NCBI RefSeq assembly: GCF_019649055.1
Contig: NW_026570243.1
Location: 682,001-746,000 of the forward strand
Length of the DNA: 64,000 bases
Source of the DNA: Paramacrobiotus metropolitanus
Lineage: Eukaryota > Tardigrada > Eutardigrada > Parachela > Macrobiotidae
Direction: 5' to 3'
In this document: piece after piece, positions 42,525-54,456 of the stretch
Position numbering within the stretch: the stretch's first letter is position 1
How the letters are laid out: the number at the start of each line of letters is the position of its first letter
Translations under genes and position numbers: made by a program
The notes under the pieces: model-generated
What the model saw: only the letters and a program-made list of their open reading frames with translations
The model's database searches: none
Told to the model about the DNA's origin: nothing

Positions 42525-45500
42525 GACAGTGCACCCGGAAACTTCGCGTGACCTTTGCAGATTTTGCGGGCAGAATCTGCAGTGAATCACTGCGTTGTGT
42601 TGGCAGGTTGTTGTGGTTTTCGTTTTTGATCTAGTTGACCATCATAGTTGTCCAATGCGCACGATTGTCTCTGTAACCTCAAACTGTCGTGTTGGTTGTG
42701 CCGGTTTCTTTTTCCAATTGGGATTGTGATCACAGCGTCGAATAGTGTTTATGTCGGTTTGGTTGTGTGGTATAATGCGGAAGGGTTACATTGCTGGTCA
42801 AAGTAATTCATTTGATTGCTGATCAACGTGGGCTTGTGTGTTTGTACCGAAATGTAATATCTATATAATTATAAGAAATAATATATTCTGTCGACATTGT
42901 CCCAATTAGCCGACTGCCGAAAGTACGTATTGTGGGCTTTGTGTTTTGCGGTAGATGAGAATGGTAATTCGGATGTGGTGTGCAGCAATAAGCGGAACAG
43001 CCGCAAGGAATCTTTGGTTGGCTTGGTAATCGTGTGCTACATTCGGCACAGTATCGCTACATATTAATCTTCTGCAGCTGCAACAATGCAGCATCTTTTG
43101 ATCGAATTTTATTTAGTCGCCCCGTGGTGGAAATTTTTTAATACATTATTTCCATACTTACAGTCCCGTGGAATCTTAAGTCTGTTGGAGTCATCCCTTT
43201 GCATGGTATTACAATCCATTTCACTACTTAGTGCGGTACAGATGTACGGTATATACTGTATGGGTGACATAAGGGCACTAAATCGAAGCTTTAAATATGC
43301 GCAATTTAATAACTTGCACGGGTGAAAGCAGATATTCCCAGGAAATACAACGAAAACAAAACTGACAGCGACAAGTACTCACGTTGGACAACTTAGAGAA
43401 AATCTGCCAGACAGGTTCTAAAAGCGATGTAATGAAATTGTCTTGCTGCTTTTGAGGAGGAGCAAAGTTTGTAAAATTAGCTTATACGACGTAAGGAAAA
43501 GCAACAGCGTAAAATAGTTGACAGTAGGTTTACACATCGGTGTACAGAAACAGAGCTGTACATTACCCCATAGATTAGCTTCTGTACTCATTCGGCACCA
43601 GTCCTCTTGGTAGAATAAAAACTAGAAACACTTTTGTGAACATAATGGTAGCACAAACAAAACTTAAGCCGAAACTTCCGGTAAATCCCGTTGCCATTAC
43701 CCAAGCAAGCGACGATTCACTGAGTATAGTCGCCCGCAGTTGCTTTTACGAAACATTGGATCGTTCGGTCCTGAATCTCGCCAACATCAGCGCTGCCATC
43801 ACACTTCCAGTAATTCTGTCTCACATTTACTTCGACATGCCTATGTTAAGCTGCACGTAAGCTAACGATAAGATGTACAAAAATCTTACGCTGGCTAGTA
43901 GCAAGTTCGCATTCCTCAGTGAACAGAAAGTATATATTAATAATACTGTATTTTTAGTACCGTTGTACCTGAATTAACCGTTAGTAATGGGTACGATCCC
44001 CGATCAGGATAGCATAGAGGAAGTGTTTTTGTTGTAATAATTTATTTTGTTTGTGGTACCGAGTTTGTACCTGATATCCGATACTTATTAAAGGTCATTA
44101 CACCGTTAGTAAACTATTCGCACCGGAGTATTTTGCAACAGGAACGTCAGTACCAGCGGTACAAACTTGCGTGCTTTCGTGTCGGCGTTATCCCGACCAC
44201 AACCGGAAAACAGAAGATCGTCTTACGCAGTACGTACGTACTAACGTGCAACCATAAAAGCGTGGTGTATTTTGTTTTGTCGTAATGACCACTGACTTAA
44301 ACGCCTGCGACAAACAATTCTTGCAACAATATGCGGAGATGACATTTTCTCTATATAAGATCCCGCCGTGAGAAAGTTGTTGCAAGGCACCCGAGACTAC
44401 TACTAAGTAACAATCGGCAAAGATATTTGCCACTAGCAAAGATATTCTTTATGGCTGCTGCTTTTGTGACAGTCAAACTAGGAGATCACTAGTTCACCAA
44501 TGCAACGAACTTGGATTTCACGTATTATTACTAGCCTTCATTAAAACTAAACGTGAGTCTAGTTTGTATTGCGTACACTTAATTACGCGGAACTTGCGAA
44601 ATGTATAAGCTCTTGCTTCCGGCAGTACAATCTGAAGCGATTCAGTGTCTGGCAATTTTCACACAATAAAGTGAATAACGGCAATACAGAACAATTAAGC
44701 CGGTAATGTGAACAGTTTTTAGCCTTGATCTTAAGAAGCCTTAATAGCCGAACGAAGTGCCTTTAATTAATTTTTTAATTACTGCAGTAAAGATGCTAAT
44801 TTTTGCGCCAGAGCCAAATGATACCGGCGATTTTATGCAGAGGCCTAGTTTTTGATGAGCTGCCAATCGGACAGCAGCTTCCGACAAGTTCGTTATGCGC
44901 TATATAAATTAGCGAAATATGTGAGTACAGTGAACTGCCCGAAATGTGTGACAACAGATGTATCGCAACCAGAACTTCATCAGCCGTCTGCAGCTGTCTT
45001 TTGTGTTTACCCCACAGTCAGTGAAGACAAACAACGAAAAAACAAAATAAGTGTAATGATTATATAGTTACCGCAGAGGACGACGGAACATATTCGCTAC
45101 TACGAGTACCGCATCTCTGTGCGAGGATCCATCGCGGTAGATCTCGAGAGGCTTCTTTTGACTGCATATACACACGAGTATATATGTATCGCCCTACAGC
45201 CATCGATGCGTAACCTTCTGACCCATGGCCTCCGCCACAGCGTGCAGCGGATTCATGTGCCGGCTTATATATCGGCACACAGCTTCCTTAACGTACCGTT
45301 TCTCCAATCATCAATCGTTAAGCCGGCGGTTTTATATATACAAACCCCAGCAAAAATTATACAGCGGAGGATGTGCCATTGTCGTGTAGTGTGATTGAAA
45401 GGTAACAGTGCTAATTGAGGATGGTGATGCGGTACGTTGTCGAGGTGGAAAGAAATCATCATCATCTTAGCTGCTCGCGACAGAATTTCGCCTGCTGATG

Positions 45501-45806
45501 AATCGGAGGCTGAGCTGTGTGTGTGTATATATCTCTCGGATATAATTACATAAGGATTCGGGGCCGGTAATTATCAGACAAGAGAAGAGATCCGAGTGAC
45601 GCCGCCGCCGCTCTCTCTTTTTATTCATTCGTGATTATACTGCAGCGCGGTTGCATATGGTTTAGGATTACACAGGGACTATTGTACGGTTGGTGTTGAC
45701 TTGATTGTGCTGCGGCTGCACATTTGCATCTCTGTGGTCGGTCAGACCGGAAACGCCAACTGGTTGGCGCCACCGTCCCCCTTCCCACACCTGCCCAATC
45801 GGAACC
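42525..45806. other. Intergenic region between genes C and D
   Basis: Mostly featureless. TGACCTTTGCAG at 42,549 looks like an acceptor left over from a longer C gene. One possible exon at 43,645 is listed separately. Confidence 0.45.
43645..43856 (+). CDS. Possible first exon, unrecognised
   Basis: ATG at 43645 opens MVAQTKLKPKLPVNPVAIT, with balanced codon use and a hydrophobic segment (NISAAITLPVILSHIYF) near the end, followed by a good GTAAGC donor at 43857. No second exon was found. It may be a chance frame. Confidence 0.25.
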
Positions 45807-48800
45807 ATGCTACGTCCACATCTATCAGATCTCATTGTCTTCCTCATTTGCTCTGTGCCAGTATTGTCCACGCCCGACCACGAGGATGTGGCACTCGCCC
45901 GTGAAAAACGTTCCCTCTTTCCCTGTAAGCCCACTAATGACAAATTTGGCATGTTTTATATCAACAATATTACAATACTGATTTGAGTCTAACACGAACA
46001 GTTAGCAGTAATTTTTTGAATGTCGGAAACCTTTATACAATAACCCATTGTAAACTAAAATTTATTGAAGTATCTGGCTTACCTAAAAATGCCTAGCTTT
46101 GTAGCTTACAGGACAGGTTTTATTAAAATATATTTTTATTTTACTTTGTGTGCACTTCAACTAATGTTGTACCGTCGCTGATATATTGTATTGTCGGCGT
46201 ACAAAATTGTACTGCGTAACGTCTTCAAGAAATAATTCATACCGCTGCTGTGATAAAATAATAATTAGCAATTAAACAAAGAATTATAGAGGCTAGCGGT
46301 TCCGATTTATTTATTAACCAGCTGAAATCGTAATAAAAACCGCGTTCTTTGTAAATGCAAGCAGATGAAAATCTGCGTATTGTATGAAGGTTAAAGCAGC
46401 AAGGTAGTGACGTTACTAATCATTCCCAACATTGCAGTTGTTGTGGGAGAAACAATCCTCGACATACAATGCAAACGAGGCTACCTAACGGTTTGCGCAC
46501 CAGATGGACCGGACGCCTGTCCGATCGGCTATTCCTCCCAGACTAACGTCGGAGTATGCGGATTCGCAACTCTTAACCACTACCTCAATACGAGCAATCT
46601 TGCCGGTAAGAAGACAAAATCATCACGCGCTACTAATCCACTAAATCTGTTGTTGTTCAGGAACATGCTGCTACAAACTGGCGGATACATCGGCTACCAC
46701 CACAACCGGTAAGGCGATTACGTGTTTGCACAAAATTATACAGCTGTGCCTATAAGCATTGTTTTCACTACAGGGGCATCGACCTCGTCCAATTCCACGG
46801 CACAGACCATCCTTACTCCGCAAATCATCGCCTACCCGGTGTATGCTCAGTATCCGTATGCTATTAGCAGCGGTTCCAGCTCCACCGGCACGGGCAGTAC
46901 CGGCACCGGAACTTCCACCGGCATGGGCAGCAGCTACGGCAGCAGTTATAGCATGACTCCATCCTCACCATCGTCACCATCTAGCCCATCCTCTTCCTAC
47001 AGCTACAGCCCGAGCCCCAGCCCCACGCCCAGCCCCACTCCGGGCGCCACCCCATCCCCCACTTCGTCGTACGGACGCTCCCTGTACGCTGCTGCTGGTC
47101 GGCAGTACAGCTCGCCGTCCTCGCCATCGTCGCCATCCACATCGTACGGATCGTCTCCTTCATCACCCTCGACCTCATACGGATCTTCCTACGGTTCCAG
47201 CACCGGCACCGGATCGACCGGGTCAACCGGATCCACCGGCTCAACAGGGTCAACCGGCACCAGCGGCACGGTCGTTTACAACCCCAGTGCTCTGGCCTAT
47301 CCTCCGCTTCTGCAGCTGACCAGTATTCCCGTCCCCAACGGTAGTCTGTTTAACCCATACCCACCGGCCATGAACGTGGCCGTCTTCGGCAGCAGCACCC
47401 CGTTGGCGAACGCCCTCCAGAGCCTCCTCGCGCAGGTGGTCGGTTCCACGCTGGTTTCGACCACGGTCATCAATCAGCTCCAGAACGCGCTGATCCTGGT
47501 TCTGAACACTCCGGGATGCACCACCCAGGTGCAGTCCACCGTCCAATCCGCCACCGCCGCCGTCTCCGCCATTTCCGGTCTGAATGCGGCAGTCGGGGCG
47601 ACCATCACCTCCATCAACAGTATCCTTGCAGGTCTGAACTGCGGTAGCAGCACATCGGCAACGACCGCCGCGCCCGGAGTGACCACCACCTCGTCGACAC
47701 CGTCCGCTGGATGCTATGCCCTCTCCCTGCCGAACTTGGTACCGCAGTTCCGGTTGTTCTTCAATGCCTTGCAGAACACCGCTGTGGACAGCACGACGCT
47801 GAACAATCTCGGCGCCTTTAAAGTGCAGTATGAAAATTCGCCGGTGCTGACACCCTGCCGCGTCGCCACCCTGAACACTATTCTGACGTCGATCGCCGCA
47901 ACATCCGGTCTGCCGAGCGTGCTGCTGCAGTCCACCAAGAACTTGCAGTCCGGTTTAAGTGCATACAGCACGTACAACGCCAACGGCAACACCGTGTCTC
48001 TGCTGCAGACCCTCTACCAACTGTCGGCCACCAACCTCGGTCTGGACCCGACCGTCTTTAACGGACTGGGCGCCATGGTGGCCCAGACCGCCGGTCTGAC
48101 CTCCATCCCGGGCAGCAACTTCCTGAACGACAGCGTCCGCGAGATTACCCGCTACGTCGCACAGTCCTACCAGACACCGCTGAACCAGATGATTTTGGCA
48201 AAGGTCATCAACTGCCGCGTTAGTGGCGTGTCGGTTTGCTTGCCGTTGTCCTGCTCGTGTGGCTCCTCCACGCCCAGCACCAGCGCAACCACCGTCTCAC
48301 CCGGACCGAGCTCATCGGTGATGACCTACTATCAGATCCCAGGATCGCCGTCGTCTCCGTCATCCCCATCGAGTTACTCGGCAAGTCCCGTTAGTTCGTC
48401 GTACGGTTCCCCATCCCCCTCACCTAGCTCGATGACCCCGAGCACGAGCTATGGCTCGTCGCCGGCGAGCCCCAGCTCACCGACCCCGGGCACGATGACC
48501 CCGAGCACCAGCTACGGCTCACCGTCCCCGAGCACCAGCTACGGCTCACCGTCCCCGAGCTCCATGACCCCGAGTACTAGTTACGGCTCGTCGAGCTACG
48601 GCTCTTCGAGTGGTACATCCGGGTCAACGGGTTCGATGGGCAGCGTATCGAATAATGCTCCCTCCCTCGTGGTCAACCAGGGTCTGACCCCGATTAGCGC
48701 GGTGAACAACACAGTACAGAACTATCCTCCTTTCCTGCCCATCTATCCGGTCTTGGCGACCGCACCGGGTGGAACCGGATCAACGGTAAGGTCACTAAAA

Positions 48801-51800
48801 TTATGTGGTAATGACTGCAAACGATTGACCTTTATTGTTTGTCTTTGTAGGGTGTCTCGATTTCTCTGCCGGCGTCCAACATGAGCGCCTATCAGTATGG
48901 CTATCCATCCGGACTACCGCAGTATCCAGTGTTGCCGTACTATGTTAACTCGGTTGGTTGTGTTTTATGGATGATACCCATATTCTCAACAGCGGCCCAT
49001 ACGAACCAAAAAAGCATACCTGTCCCACGCACAGCAAAAGCTATAATATGAATCACAAAGTGATATTTAATAAAATCACGGTCGGATCAAATTTTATTTT
49101 TTTTATAAATATCTGCTGCGTTGAGGATCTGGGTATTGTCTAAGAGACACACCGCACACGTTCACCGCGCACACATCGGGGTCAATCCTGGCAAGAAATG
49201 ATGGGCCGCTGTTGAATAATGATCAGATAGAATTTCCTCCTGGTGATTTACCATTAATATTGGTTTTATAGGGTTCATCCGGTAGCAGTGGTAGCAGCGG
49301 CGGCAGCAGCGGTAGCTATGGCAGCAGCCCGGGATCGGCCAGCTACGGTCCAGCCCAGATGGGATCATACGGCAGTTACGTGACCAGCGCTCCGACCATG
49401 GCGCCTACCATGGCACCTACTATGGGACCAACCATGGCACCAACCATGGCGCCAACAATGGCACCTACAATGGCACCTACAGTTGCGCCCACACCAGCAG
49501 TCACTACAGCGCCTACTCAAGCCGTGACCACGACAACGACCACAATGACCACAACCACCACCAGGGCAACAGTAGCCCCCACCACTATGTCCTCATATGG
49601 GAATGTATATGTCGCACCGGCTTCCTCCAACATGGTGGCGTCACCGGTAAATCGACATACTTCCGGTCGAGTTAAATAGCTTTTTAAACAATATCCGTTT
49701 GCAGGGTGGCAGTACCGGCAGTATGGGCGGTACCTCCGTCGGCGGTAGCGGCTATGGTTCCTCACCGACGTCTTACGGAAACTCGCCCACTCCAATGCAA
49801 CCGACACCCGGCGGATATGGTTCAAGCCCCACCCCTTCGCAGCCAACACCCGGCGGCTATGGATCGAGTCCGACTCCTTCGCAACCGACACCAGGCGGAT
49901 ATGGATCAAGCCCAACGCCTTCGCAACCGACACCAGGTGGCTATGGAGCTAGCCCTACCCCAGCCCAACCTACACCCTCACAACCGACACCCGGTGGCTA
50001 CGGATCCAGCCCAACGCCGGGAGGTTATGGAGCCAGCCCGACGCCGTCGCAGCCTACTCCATCGCAACCGACCCCCGGTGGTTATGGATCGAGCCCCACG
50101 CCTTCGCAACCGACGCCCGGTGGTTATGGATCCAGCCCGACGCCTTCGCAGCCAACACCAGGCGGATATGGAGCTAGTCCTACCCCCGCCCAGCCCACAC
50201 CTTCCCAACCCACACCGGGCGGCTATGGATCCAGCCCAACTCCCGGAGGTTATGGAGCCAGTCCTACCCCGGCCCAGCCTACACCTTCGCAGCCCACTCC
50301 AGGAGGGTACGGAGGTAGCAGCTACGGATCGAGCACCGGCACCCGCGAGGCTAACGCTCCCAACCGCATCAGCATCGACGCGAACATGAACGGTATGTTC
50401 GGTGCCGAGTCGCTTACGTAACAGTATACTTGCAGCGTGACCTTTAACAGGCCAACCCGGAAATGTTGTCGTCCCACCAGCCGTCGCACCGCAGCCGATG
50501 GTACCAGCCATGACCGGAAACAACGCCGAATCCATGTTCCCCATGACCAAGGATTTGGATACCTGCGGTATTCCCCACGCCAGCCAACAGGGAGATATTG
50601 CATTCTTGATTGCCAACGGACAAAAGAGCTCTCGTGCCAACATCTACCGATCGAAACGCGCCGCCAACCAGCGTGAAGCGCGCATCACCAACAGCATGGT
50701 CGCCAAGGATATGGAAGTCTGCTGGATGGTATGTTTTCGGTGCACGCAATAAAAGGTCATCCAACCTAATAATTCCTTTTCGGTGTGCTCTGTAGGCCGC
50801 TATCCTGCTCGATGGCAAATACCAATCCGGTGCTTCCATTGTATCCGAGTGGTTCGTCTTGACCGCTGCACACGAAATCGATGGGTAAATACGATATAAT
50901 ATTATGTTTTCAAATGGAGTTTAACATCGTAAAACGCATATTTCCTTAGCCGTGACATTTCGCGCCTGCGCATCCGTGTCGGTGATGTGGACGTCCGTCA
51001 GAACTCCCTGGATCGCGATGAACGACCCGGCTGCATCCAGGATGTGGGCGTAGACAAGATTATTTTGCACCCTGATTTTGATCGCAAGACCCTGTCGAAC
51101 GATGTCGGCCTGATCCGTCTGAAACAGCCGCTGAACATGAACTCGCCCTGTGTGTGCAAGATCTGCCTGCAAGAAGAAGGACCCCAGGAAGGCGAGACCT
51201 GTGTTGTTTCCGGTTTCGGTTCCACCCGGGTGGTCGACCCCAGCAAGACCAAGACGGAAGAGGATGCCTTCGCCCTGTGTAAGTCTTTGCCGGCATGTGT
51301 ATTTCATTGTTTTTTTAAAGTAACTGGGGATGGTTGCAGCGGGACCTAATGCTGAGATCCTCCGTTATGCCGGCATTCCCATTGTCGCCAACGATGTATG
51401 CTCGGCTGCCTTCAAGAACGAACGGTTAGCGCCAAAACTCAAGGCTCCATTCGGTGTGTTGGACGATACACAGCTGTGTGCGGGAGGAATTTCACAGCGC
51501 GATGCTTGTTACGGCGATGGTGGATCGCCACTGTAAGTCACCTTTTGCGATCACAGAAAAAATGGTTTATAATTCTACATCGGTATAACAGTTAAATGAA
51601 CCATAAAAGCAAAACACAGGACCAAAATGCACACAATAAGGCACAAAATGAATCTATTTAATTGTTATACAGTGACCTTTCCAGCAAATATACGTGTTCA
51701 CAAATATAGGTCAGAAACGAGAGAGCTCTTGGTTACCCCTGAGTGACCTTTTTGCAATTCGACTTTGAACCAGATCGAATCATTGAAGGATTTGACTGTT

Positions 51801-51977
51801 AGCAGTAACAAGTGACCTTTTGTATTTAGGGTTTGCTTTAATGGAAAGAGCTTCTACCAAGCCGGTGTTGTGTCCTATGGACGCGGTTGCGGCAAAGCCC
51901 TGATGGCCGCCGTATACGGCAGCGTCACAGCAGCAGCACCTTGGATAACAACAGAAATCGTCACCGGCAGGCCGTAA
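45807..51977 (+). CDS. Family gene D: secreted multidomain serine-protease homologue
   Basis: Twelve exons give 1515 aa: 45807-45924, 46438-46605, 46661-46708, 46774-48785, 48851-48952, 49272-49646, 49705-50392, 50451-50728, 50796-50884, 50950-51278, 51340-51532, 51830-51977. It starts with a signal peptide (1-21). R-x-K-R (32-35) precedes SLFP, then the six-Cys domain (Cys 51, 59, 67, 80, 98, 99), a Thr linker and QIIAYPVYAQYPYA. Ser/Thr/Gly/Pro repeats follow, then a helical domain (about 304-402), a second helical domain (about 423-603), more SPSP/TSYGS repeats, PTMA repeats and 14-aa YGSSPTPSQPTPGG repeats (exon 7). After RSKR comes a chymotrypsin-like domain (about 1261-1515): CWM, TAAH (His1289), NDVGLIRL (Asp1344), CYGDGGSP with Gly1463 at the Ser position, VVSYGRGCG. 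It is therefore predicted inactive, like clip-domain serine-protease homologues, which act as cofactors in extracellular cascades. The repeats suggest a matrix- or cuticle-associated scaffold; this is inference. Confidence 0.85.
45925..46437 (+). other. Gene D intron 1
   Basis: 513 bp, AT-rich, with no features seen. The acceptor ATTCCCAACATTGCAG is nearly identical to that of gene C exon 3 (GTTCCCAACATTGCAG). Confidence 0.55.
49391..49500 (+). repeat. 12-bp coding repeat (PTMA units)
   Basis: Consecutive units of about 12 bp encode Pro-Thr-Met-Ala/Gly, degenerating to PTVAPTPAV. Part of gene D exon 6. Confidence 0.8.
49740..50330 (+). repeat. 42-bp coding minisatellite (YGSSPTPSQPTPGG units)
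   Basis: Around a dozen units and sub-units of YGSSPTPSQPTPGG and YGASPTPAQPTPSQ fill exon 7 of gene D. Length changes by whole units keep the frame. Long open frames on the other strand and in other frames here are shadows of this repeat. Confidence 0.85.
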
Positions 51978-52581
51978 CACGCACCTGCGGACGGACCGCC
52001 CTACAAGACCGTGTGTTTTTCTTCCTTTCAGTAATTGTGTCGTACAATGCAGCGGATATCCTGTTGTACATTTTGGCTCAAACGTGACAGATATGATGTC
52101 CCATAGGCGTTAATTGTTATAATTGTAGCAGGTAACTACTGAATAGTTTTTTTATTATTCATTATGTATAGAAATGTTGGAAGCGCTGGTCGCCGACATG
52201 TTTCGTTTTCATTTTCCGTTAATTTGCAGTTTCTCCATGGTTTGCATGTATGAAAGTTGTGTAAGAAAAATCTCTGTGTTATCACCGTATGTGCACTATG
52301 GCACATACTATCGACACGCAATTACAAGTAATTACTGTATACCAACGTAAATAGCGGTATCTCAGCAAATAAATTATGAGCAGGTTTACAACTTTTCATA
52401 TAAACAGATACCAGAGAAATTTATAAAAGTTACAGTACAGTCTTGTACTATATTAAACTGTTACTCCATCGAAATCATACCCAGAATTAAAATTATCTGA
52501 GCGCCACTCGGACATAATTATCGTACAGTATTCCTAGTTTTCCTACTAGTACTGTGATTACCAGAAAGCTAATGTTAACTG
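51978..52581. other. Gene D 3' flank
   Basis: Contains AATAAA at 52,368-52,373, about 390 bp after the stop; it is the best visible polyadenylation signal for gene D. Nothing else seen. Confidence 0.4.
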
Positions 52582-52665
52582 TCTCAGCGCGACGCTTGTT
52601 ACGGGGATGGTGGATCGCTACTGTAACTCACATTTAGCGAGCAAGAAAAAGCTGTATGTTTACGA
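52582..52665 (+). pseudogene. Relic of the gene D protease exon 11 end and following intron
   Basis: TCTCAGCGCGACGCTTGTTA... matches 51,493-51,575 closely: it encodes SQRDACYGDGGS, and similarity continues across the former splice donor into intron sequence. The donor GTAAGT has become GTAACT. The flanking exon halves are missing, so this is a leftover of a tandem duplication, about 1.1 kb from the source. It is a host-gene relic, not a processed copy, because intron sequence is included. Confidence 0.7.
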
Positions 52666-53077
52666 TATACTAATTGTAATAATTCTATGAGTACGTCGGC
52701 ATACGGTGACACACCCGTTAATTAGATTATTCGCCTCAGACACCTTAAGGTGTTTTTCAGAAGATAGCGTTTAATATAATTATCTTCTGCTCGAAAGCAG
52801 TATTTACCCGAAGTTGTCTACAAACATCACAGAAAAGGTCGGAATTTCACAGAAAACACAGACGCTGCGTTCAACTCACAACAACACTATAAACAGGGAT
52901 TTTTACAGTCAACAATTAAAGTTATGAAAACGGAAGAGAAAATCACGTACACAACTATCGCATTTCATTGCTTTGCCTTCGTAGTTCATATCTGCTGCAC
53001 CGTGCACGTGGACAAGGCTAACTGCGGCACAGATTCCAGAGAGCGCTCCGGATGCCGCACCGTGAAATGGTGGGACA

Positions 53078-53401
53078 TCATTCTCCGGCGGACGAATCCC
53101 TGCTGGCATTCCTCGCAGAATTTAAATAGGGAAACTCCGTGTAATGTTTAAATTTCTGCGGTGGAATGTATCCCGTTTTCTTCCCTTCAGCACTGGCCGT
53201 AGCGTTCCGCCGGCGATGGGCTTTGGAAAGCCACTCAAATCTCTCTTCCTTATGCATCACTATCCGATGCTGCCGAAGACTAGCTGAGGAAGAGTTAAAT
53301 GTAAATACTGAAAAATTTTGAAGTTTGAAGATGAGTTGCACTGTTTTCGTATTTCAGCCCATAGACTGCGGATGCACAGTACGCTCACCATCGGGTGGCA
53401 T
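53078..53401 (-). CDS. Possible small basic protein, unrecognised
   Basis: Two exons fit by phase: 53401-53389 (ATG CCA CCC GAT G, donor GTGAGC) and 53283-53078 (acceptor CCTCAG), giving 72 aa. It reads MPPDASLRQHRIVMHKEERF, then EWLSKAHRRRN, GKKTGYIPPQKFKHYTEF and a Ser/Ala-rich end. It is basic, lacks a signal peptide or membrane segment, and would be nuclear, ribosomal or mitochondrial if real. A 13-nt coding first exon is unusual but the phase works. No family is recognised. Confidence 0.35.
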
Positions 53402-54456
53402 CTACAAGACTCGCAGGCTTTGCTTCCGGTCAAGTAACATTTCCTCGGCACCGGACGACTGTATGAATGAAATTCCGAATTCGCTCCATGGGGCGAGATG
53501 AATCAAAATTTGAAACTTCCTGCTGATGATCTGATCAGCGTTGGTCCGCTTTAAAAACAGTGATAGGTATTAGGTACCGGCTTCTCTCGACTAGAAAATT
53601 CTCCACAATGGGACCCATTTCCCCGCCCTTCTCAGCCCGTCTGTCACTAGCTCTCCTTCGATAGACCGTTACTGCGATATATTACGCGGCGTGCACAGTG
53701 ACCATAAAATTTATTAGTCTGTATAAGATTCTGTACAAAAATTGTTGACGTACTCGTGTATATATAGCGGAATGTAAGAGGTACGCTTCGGTCGCTAATG
53801 AGTATTGCTTAAACATTTTTTTAAATTTTTTGGTACGGGCATAGTTCAATAAGAAATTTCAGTTCAAGTAATTATGGTCGTGCCAGTTACGCTTGCATTT
53901 TTAACAATTCGTTACTGATCGCCTCACTGGGAACCGGCGCGTCTTGCAGGCGCAGAAGCACATATTCCAGCAAAAACGTCAACTTTTAAAAGATCAGCCA
54001 CAACATGCGTCATTTTGCTTGTTATCTAAGAAACGCGACATATGAACATATCTCTAAATAAGTAGCCGTCAAAAATATCGTGGATTAAAGAGGCAGACAT
54101 GTGTCTTATGCATTAAATATGCACTGCACTTTTTAAGGAAGGGGAGATGTTAAATGTACACAGATTTTACCATGTAACTTATAGTACATTACGTCTATCC
54201 TAGATGTACGTGCACTTTAGAAACGTCAGATCATTTTAGTTCTCCGCATGTTTTATATATTTATCAATTTATTCGTCGTTCATTTTGCATGTCAGAACTG
54301 GCAACCGACAAAAGTCGACAGCCGTATCAATCATTACTGGCAAGTAAAAACAATAGTGTCTTAAAAGTATAAATATACATATATACAGGGCCACAAAACT
54401 TTAAAAATCCGCAAAGTATAAAGACAACTTCCAAAGCAAACGCAGTGGCAATACAC
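53402..54456. other. Non-coding stretch
   Basis: No supportable gene; 3' flank of the secreted 152-aa gene on its right side. Confidence 0.5.

Noticed and set aside
46981-50643. Long antisense and alternate-frame open frames over gene D
   Set aside because: They follow the codon repeats of the real frame and have Arg/Met- or Pro-rich shadow composition.
52924-53151. 75-codon plus-strand frame with a signal-like segment
   Set aside because: It is antisense to the better supported two-exon minus-strand frame, and the hydrophobic stretch is weak.
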